This document shows, piece after piece, positions 46,800 to 59,830 of a stretch of DNA of 64,000 bases (position 1 is its first letter; every line of letters starts with the position of its first letter). Under the pieces are notes generated by a model that was not told where the DNA came from, did no database searches, and worked only from the letters and a program-made list of their open reading frames with translations. Location: contig NC_045427.1 in assembly GCF_902635505.1 (NCBI RefSeq), positions 57,252,539 through 57,316,538 of the forward strand. Direction: 5' to 3'. Both the position numbers and the translations under genes were made by a program. The stretch is from Sarcophilus harrisii. Its lineage: Eukaryota; Chordata; Mammalia; Dasyuromorphia; Dasyuridae.

Positions 46800-47450
46800 A
46801 AGGTAGCATTTATGAAATGCTCAGAAGAGCGAGATCTAGAGAAAGGCCAGGAGATAATATATAAACATTTTGTCTAGATGACAGGGAACAAGATAAATTG
46901 GAGGTAGCTTCAGAGGAGAGCCACCAGATTTAAAGAGGATGAAGAAAGCCTTCCTATAGAAGATGGATTTTAGCTGAGAAGGATGGGTGCCAGTGTCTTT
47001 TTTGAAGAGCAGCCAGGACACCAGTGTCACTGAACTTCAGAGTGCAGGGAAGGAAGGAAGGTGCAAGGAGCTAGAGAGGAAGGAGGGCCCGGCTTACTTG
47101 GGGCTTTGAAAGCATTTGTGTTTGATCAGGAAGGTAATAGAAACCCATGGAGTTAGGTGATTTGGTGATTTGGTCAGCTCTGCATATTAGGAAGGTCATT
47201 TTGACAGCTGATTAGAGGCTGGAACATAGTGGGCAGAGAGACATGAAGCAGGGAGCCTGTACTACTGGCTCCAGCAGGAGCCTAAGGCCTGCCTCCAGGT
47301 ACTGGCAGTAACAAAGGAGAGAAAGAGGGGTATTTGGGAGATCTCCCAAAGCTAGAAATGGCCGGATTTGCCCACAGTTGGGTATCTGGGGTGAGAGAGG
47401 ATGTGAACTTGAATGACAGAGGATAGCCAGTGGGACTCTTGACAGTGGTG
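46800..47450. repeat. Old interspersed repeat, same family as 290-1620
   Basis: It shares 'gcatattaggaaggtcattt' with the copy near 530, and the 'ggtaatagaaacccatggag' and 'agagacatgaagcaggg' blocks typical of this unnamed family. Confidence 0.5.
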
Positions 47451-48154
47451 GGGAAGTTAGGAAGAGATGATCACCTTTTTTTGTGATTGAATTAAAATTT
47501 GGCTCATTGAAAGCATCTTTAGGCCAGTGCCAATAGCTGAAAGGAAAACAGGTTTGACATGTACATAGTTTCATTTTCTTTCTTTGAGATATTTATATTT
47601 TGAAAGCTTCCCATATTATTAATATTCCATAGACTAATTTCTATTAAAAGCATTCTTAAATCTCTGCACTTCAGCATTCTATCTGGGCCCAGTCAATAGG
47701 AGTCATCATTTTTGTGATTATGCTATAGTGCTATTTTAAATTCTGAAGAATCTATCCTAATTGAATTGGACCCAATAATACTGCACTTGCTTTCCCTCGC
47801 TGACAGGCTTATGTGAAAAAAAAGCCCTTGTGAGGCATTAGAGAAATGGACCACCACATGTAAGCCCCCAATCCTGTAGTGCCTTTCCCCACCCAGTTGT
47901 CCTTCAGGGGTTCAGCATTCCTGCTCAGAGAAACCACCTACAGACTTTCTTAGGCACAAGATGCATTTGGTGGAGTCTCCAGCAGTTACAGTTTGGCTCA
48001 TTTTTGGAGAAAAAATTCTAACCTTTAATACACTTAATGATACCCCCTCAAAAAAAAAAAAAAAGAATAACATAAAAGAGCTATTATGTTGCTGATATTG
48101 ATACGCTGGAGAGAGACTCAGCTAAACCACAACAACAACACTAATAATAATACT

Positions 48155-48375
48155 TACGTGGCTTTGTTTTCTTAAGAATTTAGCAGATATATCATTTTGT
48201 CCTCATATCAACCCTAGAAAGTGGCTGCTATTATTATCATCCCCATTTTACAATTGAGGAAGCAGAGATTGAGTGACTTTGCCTGAAGCCAAACAGCTAG
48301 TGGCTAAGGCAGAATTTGTATTCAGGTTTTCCTGACTCCAGGCCTGGCACCTTAACTACTGCACCACCAGAGAGG
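48155..48375 (-). repeat. MIR-like SINE, reverse
   Basis: 'ccccattttacaattgagga', 'agcagagattgagtgacttt', 'tattcaggttttcctgactc' and 'ctactgcaccacc' define the copy. Another reverse copy lies at 48870-48978, directly after the (GT)n run. Confidence 0.65.
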
Positions 48376-48812
48376 CTGGGTGAGGAGGAAGAACTGAATC
48401 AGCCTGACGATGGAGTGGGAAGGAACCTCCAGGAAGTCATGTAGTCCAGTTCTTTACCCAAGCTCTGGAAATATTAGCATTTTGTAATATCTTCGATTCT
48501 TAGAAGTGGTGGAGGGCCCGACTTTTTCAAAGTTAAAAGCAAATTTCCTTCAGAGATTTTTTGAAGTTGAACATTTCTTAACAACAATGTAAGAAGTAAT
48601 ATGGTCTCGTTGGGCTGTTTTAAGAGTCAGAAAGGCCTGAATTCAAGTCCATGATCTGATAGATGTCAACTGTGTGACCCCTGCATGCCCCCCTTGACCT
48701 CTGCTCCCCTAGCAATTCCAGTAAACTGAAAAGAAAATGCCACTCTCCATTGGAGAGAGGATGTTCTTTACCAGAAGCTCCCTGATAAAATCACAGGTCT
48801 GATTTTTTGGAG

Positions 48813-48853
<41 letters not shown>

Positions 48854-49634
48854 TGTTGGAGACAATAGTGACTTAACCCAGAGAAATAGCTAATAAATAT
48901 CTGAAGCTGTATTTGGATTTGAACTCAGGTCCTGTAGACTCCAGGACTAATGCTTTATCTACTGCACCACTAGCTGTCAAACAGATCTAATTAAAAAAAT
49001 AATGTCACGAGATAAAGAAATAACAGGAAGAAGGAAGTGTAGAAATCATCTTCACTCTCTCCTTTTACAGAGGAGGGCAATCCTTGGTCGCCCTCCTAGT
49101 TAATGGCAAAGGCCCTGGGACTTCATGCAGCCACACTGACCTTCCTTCACAGACGTCAGGGCCCAGGCTCCCAGCTGGAAATCCCGTGAATTCTCAAGGA
49201 CAGCAAGCTGTTTCTTCTTAGTCACTTAGAGACAAAGATCCTATACCTTGACCTTCAGTAACTTGTATTTCTGTATGTGCTTTCTTGGCTTTAAGTCAGT
49301 CAGACATATGTGTCTTAAGCACCTACTGTGTGCTAGTTGCTGTGAATACAGATATTAAATAGGATAGAAAATTGTCATGTCCATTTCAGTACCAAAGATA
49401 ATGCTGATTTGACTATTGTTCCTTGAGCTCAAGTAGACAGTTGGGAATAAGGAGGATTAGATATGGGAGGAGAGGGCAGATTGTCGGATGCCCATCCTGT
49501 GCTGTCTGTATCCTGGTGTCCGAGGGAGGGGTTAGCGTGATGGAAGGAAGAAGCATGGTGGGAGTGTTTGCAACCAGGAAGGAAGGAAGGAAGGGAGGAA
49601 AAGGAGGGAAGGGATGACAGAAAGGAAGGGTGGA

Positions 49635-49860
49635 AAGGAGTTATTAAGCAGCTTTAGGTGCCAGGCTTTGTACTAAGCCCTTTACAAAATAAGATCTCTT
49701 TGATTCTCAGTTGTCCTGGGAGTTAGCTACTATAATTATTCTCATTTCACACTTGAGGAAACTGAGGCAAACAGGTTAAGTGACTTGCTCAAGATCATGC
49801 AACTAGTAAGTGTCTGAGGCTGCAACCCAGCACTCTATTCCCTGAGCCACCAGCTGTCTC
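49635..49860 (-). repeat. MIR-like SINE, reverse
   Basis: It reads 'gtgccaggctttgtactaag', 'tcatttcacacttgagga', 'aactgaggcaaacagg', 'tgacttgctcaagatcatgc' and 'gagccaccagctgtc'. Confidence 0.7.
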
Positions 49861-50186
49861 TGGAGGACTGGGTTGAGGGGCAGACTGATAGCCTCCATTC
49901 CCTCTCTCAGGCCTCTGGGTGTAGGACAGTACCGTGCTCCTCCCACCTTTCCCTTTCTCAAGAGAAACACGCCCACTTCTCCTTTCCTTTCATCATCATC
50001 TCTGTCACCTTCCCTGGCTCCATAGCTACTGTGTTCTCCACTACACCACATTAGATCCTGCCCTGTCTTCTAATTGACCGTTCCTCCTTTGTCTCATACA
50101 CCTCCTGTCATTTTGTGTCTCCACAGGCCAGGATTGAGGGCAGTGGGGAATCACACACCCAGATGTGACCCTTCTCAGAGGGCAGG

Positions 50187-53100
50187 ATGGTGCTGGACTC
50201 GGGGACCCAGGCCTATGAGCAGGCACCCCCTTCCCTTTCTGTCAGCCCCCCCACTGTTTCTGGTGTGAGAAAGATCTCAAACCAGAATGGGCCACAGCTG
50301 TACCCCTCTCTCCAGCCATCAATGTCAGCCCCCAGCTCCCGGAAACCCTCCCCAGTCGTCCCAGTACATCCTAGAACCTCTGTGTCCCAACCATCAGGCT
50401 TGGCTTCTTCCCGTCCCAAGGTCTCAAGTCCGAAGTCTGAAATAAGGCGACTGTCCTCAGCCTCACTGGGTCGCGGTCGGATTCGGCGCAGTGAGAGCTC
50501 CTGCTCGATCCGAGGGTCCAGTGGAAAGGGGCGGCTCCGGCCTGCCTCCTCTCTGCCCCACATTGCCAAAAGCAAGGTGGAGGAAAGCCGGGCAGCTGGC
50601 AAGAGCCCCTGCCTACTGGTGGCCTTAAGACCCAACAACTTGGAGCAAGAGCGAGACCGGTTCTTTCAATCAAGGTATACCTACAACCCGCAGTTTGAGT
50701 ACGAGGAGCCAGTTCCTGCTGCTGTGCTGGAAAAGTACAATGAGGCCTCGGACAAGTTCATCCCCCAGGTCAGGGAGCGAGGGACACCTCTCCCCGCTTG
50801 GTTTGTCTGGCCCCCCTCCCTGGTGTAGTGGGTCACGTGGGACCAGAAAGGAGCTCCTGCTATTCCCCCGCCCCTCTCCTCAGCTCCTTCCGTGTAGCCC
50901 CCAGCCCCCAGCAGCTTCTTCCCCCCCCACCCCAGTATTTTCTCTCCCTCACGGTCTCAGCCTCAGCTTCATGCTGAATCACGGCCAGCCCCTGGACCAG
51001 GGATGAGCTCAGGCTGAGGCCGTGGCTGGGATAAGGGTGACAGCCCCTGGCGACGGGGTGTGTATGGCAGGCGGTGAGAATCATTGAAGCGGTCTTGGAG
51101 AAGTATGGCTCCTACGAGCAATTCGAGGCCATCACGGGAGGCCAGCTGCTGACTAAGTGCCAGATCTGGTCCATTGTGCGCAAGTACATGCAGAAGGAAG
51201 GCTGCTCTGGAGAGGTCAGTGCCAGGACAGGGGCCCAGGAAGCAGAGCCCCAGGGGGTCCGGGGAGCCCTGGGGAGGGGAGGCAGCCTCAGGCCCGGCTC
51301 TGCCTTCCCCTCTGCAGGTGGTGGTACAGCTGAGTGAGGACCTGCTGTCCCAAGCCGTGATGATGGTGGAGAACAGCCGGCCCACCCTGGCCATCAACCT
51401 GACTGGGGCCCGCCAGTACTGGCTGGAGGGGATGTTGCGGCATGAGATAGGTCAGGACAAGGGGCTGAGCCTCCGGGCTGGCCGACTTACTGGGTCATGG
51501 GTAGAGAAGGCCTGCGCCGGCTCAGGAAATGCGGGACGGGAGCCGAGGGGTGGACACACAGGGGACCTTGGGGGGCGGCCTGCAAAGAAGGCAGAAAGTG
51601 GGGGGAGGTGGGCTGGGGAGAGGCAGGGAGCAGCGGCCCAGTGATCTCACTCCCATTATTTCTTCCCCTCCTTCCTTGAGGACGGTCCCCCCAGGAATGA
51701 CCAGCTTCCCTCATCCCTCTTACTCTCAGAGGTAGGCAGGCAGAGCCCCTCCTGGTGGGCCCCTCTTCTCCTCTGCCAGTCCCTTCTCACCCTTCTCCTC
51801 ACTAACTTTTTCTCTGGCTTCTTCCCCTCTCGTCTGGGTTGAGGCAGGGGGGACTGAGAGGTGGCCTGGAGCTAGAGGAGAGCCCAGTGTCCCACCTGCC
51901 CAGTTTCTCTGTCTTCTTCCCCCCAGCCCCACCCCCAAGAGGTGAGGGTGGGGGGGTGACCCCAAGGTTGGAATCTTCTGGCCAGTCTAGTCTTTTACCC
52001 AGAATTCTGTGGAGTGAGTAGAAAAGGAGGGCTGTTTCCTCTGGGGACTGGGTGGGGATGGGGGAAGTCTCTGCCCGGGTCCACTAATCACTTTTCCTTT
52101 CCTCTGTCTCTTTTCTTGAAGAATCCTGTTACTCTGAGCATGAGATGTCTGCAGAGAGACTGGGGGGGGGGGGCGGCTGGAGGGCGGGCAGGATGAGCAT
52201 GTCTGGGGCGGGGGGGAGGAGTGAGTGAAGGTTTGTCCTGAGCCTCGGTTGTGTGTGAGAATGAACGGAAGGATTGTTTATGTGCGTATGAGTGAAGGTA
52301 TGGAGAGGGTGACGACCCCCTGAAGCTTGACAGAGGGTGGGGTGTCTGCATCGCTTCTGGGGCAGCTGGGGAGGGGGCTCTCCCTGGGCTGTGGTCTGCA
52401 GCTCTCCTCCTCGACCCTTCACAGGCACCCATTACCTTCGCTTTGTCAACAACACTCAGCAGCCCTGGAACACCTCCGACGGCCGGCGGCAGTACGGGCT
52501 CCGGCCTGCCAACCCCACCGAGGAGGGGCTGGCCAGCCTGCACAGTGTGCTTTTCCGGAAACAGCCCTTCCTGTGGCGGGCAGCCCTGCTGTACTACACC
52601 ATCCAGCGGGCAGCCCTCATGTCCTTCCGCCAGCTCTTCCAGGACCTCGCCCAGTACGTGCAGGACACCTCGGTGCGCTGGGAGTACTGCGTGCGGGCCA
52701 AGCGGGGCCAGACGGACACGTCCAAGCCTGGTGAGGTTGCCCCCGGCTCGGGGCCCCTACAGCTAGAGAGCAGGAGGGCCCTTTACAAGCGGGAAATGAG
52801 GCCCACAGAGGAGAGGGGGCTCCCCCAGGATGGAGGCTCAGTTTGCAAGCCACAGTCCCACCACCCAGCCGAGTGGTGGTCCTAGGATTCATTTTATAAG
52901 GGCTTTCTTAGAACTTGAGCCATCTTTTCTTAGGGGAAACTACTACAGCCAGGCCCAAGCCCTGGTCTCTTCATTTGTAAAATGACCATTATAGAGGGCA
53001 CAGCTCATTTCAGTTGGCAAGGGGACCTGTAAACTTTGGGGAGTTAGGCATATGGATGTCATGGCTGTCATTTCACAGAGAAGGAAACTTAAGTCACAAA

Positions 53101-54665
53101 GTAGTGAGGGTGGCCTTTTTCATACCTGTGAGGATCTTCTGAGAGCACAGTCCGGTGCTCTTTGGAGTGTAGCATGGGGTCAGGGGATCTCTTAGGATTC
53201 CGATGCCCTGAATCCATCTGTGATGATGGGGTAACTCCTTCAAGGTCCAACAAGTGGGGTCCAGGAGTGGGCTGGAGGGCAGGAGGGTCCTGACTTCCCC
53301 AAGCATGACCGAGACAGAGGGAGGGGCTGACACAAATGAGGGACAAGTGTAGCTGGGACAGCTGTACCCAAGGCATGTTCATAAGCTGGGAAATCCAAAC
53401 AGGCAGGTCCTTGGCCCAGGATGGGTCCTTGGCCCCCAGAGCCCTCCTAGGTCTGGGGACAGCAAGACATGAGTCATTAGGGCCTAAAAAGGGGGTGCTT
53501 GCTGTGGATGGTGCACGGTGATCTGCCCAGAGGATGCCTAACACACTGACTGTCTGCCACATCCATTGTCTGGAGCCAGCAAAAGTCTCCAGGTTTGGGG
53601 TGGATAGCTGACTTTTCTAGGCTCAGCTGGCCCCTAGGTGCGCCCTGGTTGCTCTGTGTGGTTAGTTATAGCTTTTTCTCAGTTTGTCCGAACGCTTTTT
53701 AAACCTTTTCGTTTTTCTTGCCGAAATCGCTTGGATGGATGAGGAGTTCCATCCACTGAGCGCTCTGTATTTAAAGAACTGTCACACAGAGGAAAGGTCA
53801 GACATGTTCTATTTGGTTCCTCAGAGTAAGGAGTAGATGTCGCAGAGTCAGATTTTGGCTTATTATAAAACAGTCAGAGGACGAGGGCTGCCCATGAGTG
53901 GATGTGGGCTGCCCCAGGAGGTAGTGAGTTCCCCATTGGTGAAGGTCCTCAAGTGAAAACTGGATATGATCATTTCTCAGAGATACGGTAGAGGGGGAGT
54001 TTTTGCTCAGGTGGGAGTTGGATTGGACTGCCGAGGTTGCTTCCTCCTGAGATTCTGTGCTTGAGGGGCTTCTTCCTTCCCTGAGGGGAGAGTCTCTTGA
54101 GTCTCTTTGCACCTTACAGGATGCTTCAGTAAGGACCAGGTGTACTTAGACGGGATCCTACGCATTCTGCGGCATCGGCAGAAGATTGATTTCCATATGC
54201 TGACTGCTTTGGGCAAGGTGAGACTGGCCCCATGTGGGAAGGGCTCTGTCTTCTCCCCTCAGGGCAGCCCGAAGGCAGAATCCAAGCCAGCCCTAGCATC
54301 TGTCCATGGGGTCCTGTGAGTCGGTGCTGCTGGCACTCAAAGCAAGCGCTTCTGTGTTGTGTGGAAGGAGCGCCAGCGTTGGCTTTGGCGTCACGGCCAC
54401 CTGCCAGCTGGGCCGTGCAGCAGGGGGCAAGGCTCGTGACCTCTCTGCTCATAGGGGATGGAGAAGTCCCTGTGATCTTCTCCGTTTCCTTCCTTTCCAG
54501 GTCTCCTACGAAGATGTAAATCAGCTTCGGCCCCATGGAAAGCTGGAAAAGACACGTATTCCTCACTTCATGCAGGATTTGACTCGCTACCACCAGCAGC
54601 TGGAGCACATCATCACCACCAACCGCTTGGACGACGCCCAGCTGGATATCCTGTTGCCAGACTGA
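50187..54665 (+). CDS. MATCAP1: Microtubule-associated tyrosine carboxypeptidase 1 (KIAA0895L)
   Basis: Zinc carboxypeptidase that removes the C-terminal tyrosine of alpha-tubulin on microtubules. Six coding exons: 50187-50768, 51071-51214, 51318-51450, 52425-52730, 54120-54217 and 54501-54665. Phases close, giving 475 aa; human is about 471. The first 150 or so residues are Ser/Pro/Arg-rich and probably disordered. The catalytic core follows, with HExxxH (HEIGTH, residues 284-289) and a downstream TEEG (about 318-321) likely to supply the third metal ligand. The peptide ends DAQLDILLPD. The first coding exon starts at 50127 with 60 bases of 5' UTR. The MATCAP family was annotated as DUF1704 before its activity was found. 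Confidence 0.93.
53800..54070 (+). mobile_element. CR1/L3-like LINE 3' end
   Basis: 'gggctgccccaggaggtagt', 'gagttccccattgg', 'gaaaactggatatgatca', 'gttggattggactg' and 'cctgagattctgtg' form the 3' end of a CR1/L3 copy. It stops 50 bases before the acceptor of the fifth MATCAP1 coding exon. Confidence 0.65.
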
Positions 54666-55504
54666 AGGGCTGAGGGTCGGGGTTCAGGGGTTGTTGGGGG
54701 GGCTGGTCAGCTGGCTGGCCAGGGATCAGGGGGGGAAAGATCCCGAGTCAGCTCCATCGGCAGTGAGCAGCAGCATGGTCAACATTTCCATGCTCTGTAT
54801 ATTGGGGAGTTTGGGGAATGGGCTGCTTAATATATATTCTACAGCCCCCTCTGGTAGGGGACTGTGAAATCTGTCTTTAAATCCAGAACAGAGGGGAATT
54901 CCTCTTAGAAGGCCAGAAAATAGATACTAAGGCTGCCCTGTCCACATAGAATGAAGAGATCCCAGCAGGGATGAAAAGGGGGAACTAGACTTGGTTTGGC
55001 TTGGTGGGGAGGAGGAAGGGAGCTGACTCTGTGAGCGCACCAGCCCTGTGGGGAGAGAGAATGAGTGGCGGTGGGCAGGGAGGGGCTGTCTCCTTGTGCA
55101 TGAGATTCTGGAGCTCACAGCTAGCCCCTCATCTTCAATCCTGTGCTTCTCCCTCCCTCTGCTGGCAAGGACTCACGCCCCCAAAACAATAATTCTAGCC
55201 TCTTGGTGCTCTTAGACCCTTTGATGTCTACCTCTTGCTGGGCTTTCATGGAGGACAGAACATCCGTGTACCCCTTCCCCAGCCAAGGCCCTGGCGTTGC
55301 TGCTCTCCTCCTGGGTGGCTCTCCTCTCCCACCCTCAGACATCTGACCTTTCACACGCGTGTCCATCCAACTCCACATTTCCTCTTCCTCCCAGTGCCCA
55401 GCACTTCAACTTCCCCAACCCCCTGCCCAATACTCAGTGAAACAATTGAAAGGGACCGAGAGGAATGGAGTGGAGGGGGATGGCATGCTGCCCCACGGGC
55501 CCCA

Positions 55505-55645
55505 GCAATTCAAGCATTACTAAGCATCCACTGTGGGCAGGGTCCTCTGTCCATCCCTGAAAGTAGAAAGTGAGAAACAAGACCCCCTGTCCTTAGAGAG
55601 CTTGAAGCCTAATAAGGGAGGTATAGGATGCAGATAATTCTAATA
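55505..55645 (+). repeat. THER1-like SINE
   Basis: 'tactaagcatccactgtggg', 'gtcctctgtcc', 'ccttagagagcttgaagcct' and 'aataagggag' show the family layout. It lies in the likely MATCAP1 3' UTR or flank. Confidence 0.55.
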
Positions 55646-56099
55646 CAGGCTAAAAGGGAGGGGCACAGGATGGCTCCAGCAAAGGCCCAGAGGACATTTG
55701 AGGAAGCCAGTGGTGGGAATGTGGTGTCAGTCTGCCTATGGGGAGAGGTGTAGTTGGAGGGGGTGGGGACACGTCCTGATCTTTGTTCCTTTCCCCCCTT
55801 TTCCTGCTGCTGCCTCGGGCTTAAGTGGCAGCTGCCTAGGAGAGCAGTGGTGGTCCCCTTCCCCTAGCACACAGCCCATTTTAGGCAAGAGCTGGGTGAG
55901 TCCAGAGAGAATATTTTAGGCCAATGTCCTGAGTGCTGTGGAGAGACTGGGCTCTGTACTTGAACCTGGTCTGAGGAGAAGATGGCTCCTCTCCCTAGGG
56001 AGCTCCCCATCTCCTGAGGCCCCAAGCCTTGTCTTGTCTGTTCCTGGATTTTAAGCAAGGCATTTCTCCAGGTCTCTGGTAGCACATTTGTAAGCTAAA

Positions 56100-56400
56100 G
56101 AAAATTTGTGGGAACAGTTAGGTGACTTCTGAACGATTTGGATACTGAATCCAAGAAGGAATTAATGGATCAATGCCAATTTGAAGGGCATGTCCTTGGG
56201 CCACAGCAGGTCTTGGTCTTGGGCCCTGTTCTGATGTTTTTTAATCACTGATGTCAATGAAGGCACCAAATTTCTGGGTAATGGAAAGGAAAGAGAGGGA
56301 ACTAATAAATGGGTGACAGAATTAGGATATAGAGAGTCCCAGACAATCTGGGGCTGGTGATGAAATTTGTTAGGGATTCATTTCTGAGACCTTCCCAGCC
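56100..56400 (+). mobile_element. CR1/L3-like LINE fragment
   Basis: 'gtcttgggccctgttctgat', 'gttttttaatcactgatgtc' and 'aatgaaggcaccaaattt' match the reverse-transcriptase part of a CR1/L3 element. Its AATAAA at 56304 may be chance. Confidence 0.5.
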
Positions 56401-57899
56401 TGATGGTGGCAGGGGATGAACAGAAAGTCTTTGGTGAGTTGTGCGTCGACGGCATAGGATGGCTGTGAGGATGCACTGGGCCTTGGCTGCTTGTGCAGTT
56501 GCATCGAGAAGAAGGCTCAAGGGCAGGGTCCTGGGGAGAAGTCGATGCCATTGCTCCTTCGCCCTGTTACTGACCACCTCTGGTGCTGGCTCTTTCCTCT
56601 CCCAGGGGCGCGAGCCAGGCTTCGGAGGCCTGACTGTGGCTTTGGAGGGTGGAGGTGACCCACCATCTCTCAGTGTTTTGGGACACGTGCATATGTAATC
56701 CACCCACAGTATTAACTCACACAAGTGCAGTATTTATAGAGTTTTTAGAGATGAATGTCCTTTTAGAAATGGACAGGAATGAAAACAGTTGTTTTACAGA
56801 TTAGCATGGGGCAGTGGGTAAAGTGATGTCCCAGGTCACTGGGTCAGAGGCAGGACTAGAATCCTTCGGCCCTCACCAAAGCAAACAGTGCATGCTGCCT
56901 TTTTTCATGACTTGTTTTCCAGTTCAGAGATTGGTATTTGTGTTGATCCAATTTCCTCTGAACACAAACCTTGGAAGATGGGCAGGAGACCAATAAGTGT
57001 ATTTTGCCTTCGACCCCATCTCCAAGATCCCAAGCTATCTTCAGCCTAGCCTGGCCTGGCCACTAATTTCAGCAGGGCCTCTCCTGGTCACTGCTGGGGG
57101 ATTCTTGGCCCTGTGGAAATAAGCCTTGAGCCGATTACATTGCCTTCCGGACCTCAGCAGGAAATGTTTTTGTTTGATCATTTCCACTCCCACCCCCCAT
57201 CCCAGGAACCTAAAACAATGCTCCGAAGGTCCAGGAGCTTAGGTCACTACTGGTATCTTAACTCCATTGGGAAGAGGCCCTGACCTGTGGCTGTGGTAGG
57301 GTCAGCCTTGTTCCAGAACTGCTAGGCTCAGGGGCTTGGAGTTGGGAGCCTTTATTGTAAATCCTCAGAGAGTGTTCCCAGCACTTTTCAGCTTCCTTTT
57401 TCTCATCTACAGAATCAGGGGGTTGGACTAGATCCCTAAAGTCCCTTCTACCTCATCCAATGATTCTCATTAGCAAGGAGGGAAGGGACTGTGGATCAGG
57501 CTCAAGAGGAAGTTTTCCTGAAGGCTCATCTTTCTGGCCCCTTGGATGCCTGCTCCCCCCTGTGCCCAGACAGCTGCCCCATTGACGCCTTTGCCTAGAG
57601 ACTCCTATTGTTTACTACCAGCCCAGCTAAGGAATGGAGGCTCAGGTGCTGTCATGAGATTTCACTTTAGCTGAACATTTAGCGCCTTCGATACAGGTCA
57701 GGGTTGGAGGGGTCACCTCAACTCGTTGTATATTGTCTGGAACTGGATATGATTTTTTTTCTTCACTCCCAGAAAAGGAGGGGCAAGAAGAGCTTTGGAA
57801 TAAAATTATTTTTATCTTACTTCCATCACTTGGCTTTTTTTTTTGTTAAATGTTTCCTCAATGCCCTTTGTGGTCATGGCACAATCATTAAAACCCCAT

Positions 57900-59830
57900 T
57901 TCTAGAGCAAAGCTGCTACCATTCCCACATGCTGTGCTGGCAATTCTCTGCCTTTCTCCTCGAAGGAGGTGCTCTTATCATGCCAAGTTCTTACCCTTTC
58001 ATGCCGTCTTCATTTACGTTGCCATAGTCGTGGTGCATTTTGTTCTCTTCGTTTGCTTATTTACCCTGCAATGATTTCTACAATTCTCTCCATGTTTCTG
58101 AATATATTATTTCTTACTGCACAAATACTCCATTGCGTTCCTAGACAGTAGCTATTCACCATTTTGTGGGCACTCCCTCAGTCACTACCAAGTTGATTAT
58201 TTTGACCTATTTTAGATTATTTCTGACTTTGACTTCCTAAAGACATAGTGAGTTTATTTTGTGTAAGAGTACAAACACCATATTTTTTTGTTATTTAAAT
58301 AATTCAAAAAACATTTATTGTGGGACATCTAGATGGTACAGTGGACAGAACGCCAGCCCTGAAGTCAGGAGGACTAGATTTCAGACACTTCCTAGCTGTG
58401 TGACTCTGGGCAAGTCACTTAACCCCAATTGCTTCAGGAACAAAACAAAAAAACAGTTTCCTGTGTGCCATTCACTGGGTCAAGCAATGAAAATATAAAT
58501 GTAACCAGGAAGAGATAGTCTTTGCCCTCAAAGACATTTCCTTTTCATTTGAATTTTTTTCCAATTACACATAAACAATTTTTAACATTGTTTTTTAAAG
58601 AATTTTCAGTTCTAAATTTTCTTCCTTCCCTACCCTATCCCTGAGAAGGTAAGCAATTTTATATAGATTAGACATATGTAATTATATAAAATATTTCCAT
58701 ATTATTCATGTTGGAAAGAAACAAAAACACGAAAAATTTTAAAGGATCCTTTGATCTGCATTCTGACTCCATCAGTTCTTTTTCAGGATGGCACTTTTCA
58801 TCACAAGTCCTTTGGAATTGTCTTAGATTATTGTATTGCTTGGGAAGACCTAAGTCATTCTCTGTTGATCATCATACAATATTTCTTTTACAGTGTATGA
58901 TATTTTCCTGGTTCTGCTCACTTCACTTTGCATCAGTTCATGTAAATCTTTCCATTTTTTTCTGAAATTATCCTGGTCATCATTTCTTATAGTAGACTAG
59001 AATTCCATTACAGTTATATATCACAGCTTATTCAGCCATTCCCCAATGATGGATGTCCCCTTAATTTCCAATTCTTTGCCATCAAAAAAGACTTATAAAT
59101 ATTTTCATACAAATAAGTCCTTCCCCACTTTTTAAAAGTCTTTTTTGGATTCCAAATTAGTGATTTTGCTGGATCAAAGGATATGCAGAGTTTTGAAGCA
59201 CTTTGGGCATAGTTCCAAATTGTTCTCCAAAATGGTTCATAATTCCATGAACAATGTTTAATGAAAGAGTTGATGTTTTAATGGTGGGGGACTGGAATGG
59301 GGCATGCCTCATGGAGCATGGCAGAGAAGTCAGGAGTGCAACTTGGAGAGGAATGGAAGCATGGTGAACTTGTACATCCTTCTTAAAATGGATATTCTGG
59401 GAGAAACCAGCTCTCCAAGAAAGAGACCATCGGGCAGAATGTGCTTCCATTGTGAGAAATCTAAAGGTGAATAAATTCATTGGATGAAAAATAAAAAAGC
59501 GGTTTCTGTGATACAGTAGAGAAAGTTTGGAAAGCTGGTACAGTCTGGAAATGAGTTCCAAAGTGACATCTAGAACAGCTGGTCTGCTTCCTAAATCTGC
59601 CATCAATAATAGTGTGCCTGTCTTCCCACACTCCCAACATGATGGTTTCCATTTTGTAGCATCTTTGCCAATTTCTGTGGGATGAGGTGAAACTTCAGTT
59701 GTTTCACAATGTGCATTTCTTTTATTAGTGATTTGGAACATTTTCCTATGCTTCTTTAATTTTGCAGTTCTTCAGAAAACTTTGTCTTTTGATCACTTAT
59801 CTTGGCTCTTTGATCTGAGAAATAAGAGGG
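57900..59830 (-). mobile_element. L1 pieces, antisense, with insertions
   Basis: Two or three antisense L1 segments (about 57900-58240, 58545-59260 and 59635-59830) show 'cattccccaatgatgg', 'ttgctggatcaaaggatatg', 'ccaaattgttctccaaaatg' and 'tgcatttcttttattagtga'. A marsupial SINE separates the first two, and 59265-59630 holds unrecognised DNA. A similar antisense start runs off the window from about 63900. Confidence 0.6.
58322..58445 (+). mobile_element. tRNA-headed marsupial SINE
   Basis: 'ggacatctagatggtacagt', 'gccagccctgaagtcaggag', 'ctagctgtgtgactctgggc', 'aagtcacttaaccccaatt' and an A-rich tail. It lies between antisense L1 segments. Confidence 0.75.

Larger units (their letters stand above)
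41322..50126. other. Large first intron of MATCAP1, repeat-filled
   Basis: The 8.8-kb stretch between the candidate first exon and the first coding exon has no supported gene. It holds (TA)n/(GT)n at 42160-42215, (AT)n at 42917-42953, (GT)n/(GC)n at 43651-43680, (GT)n at 48817-48860 and (GGAA)n at 49576-49620. Two local duplications and several SINEs are listed separately. Composition is much more AT-rich than the gene block. Confidence 0.6.
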
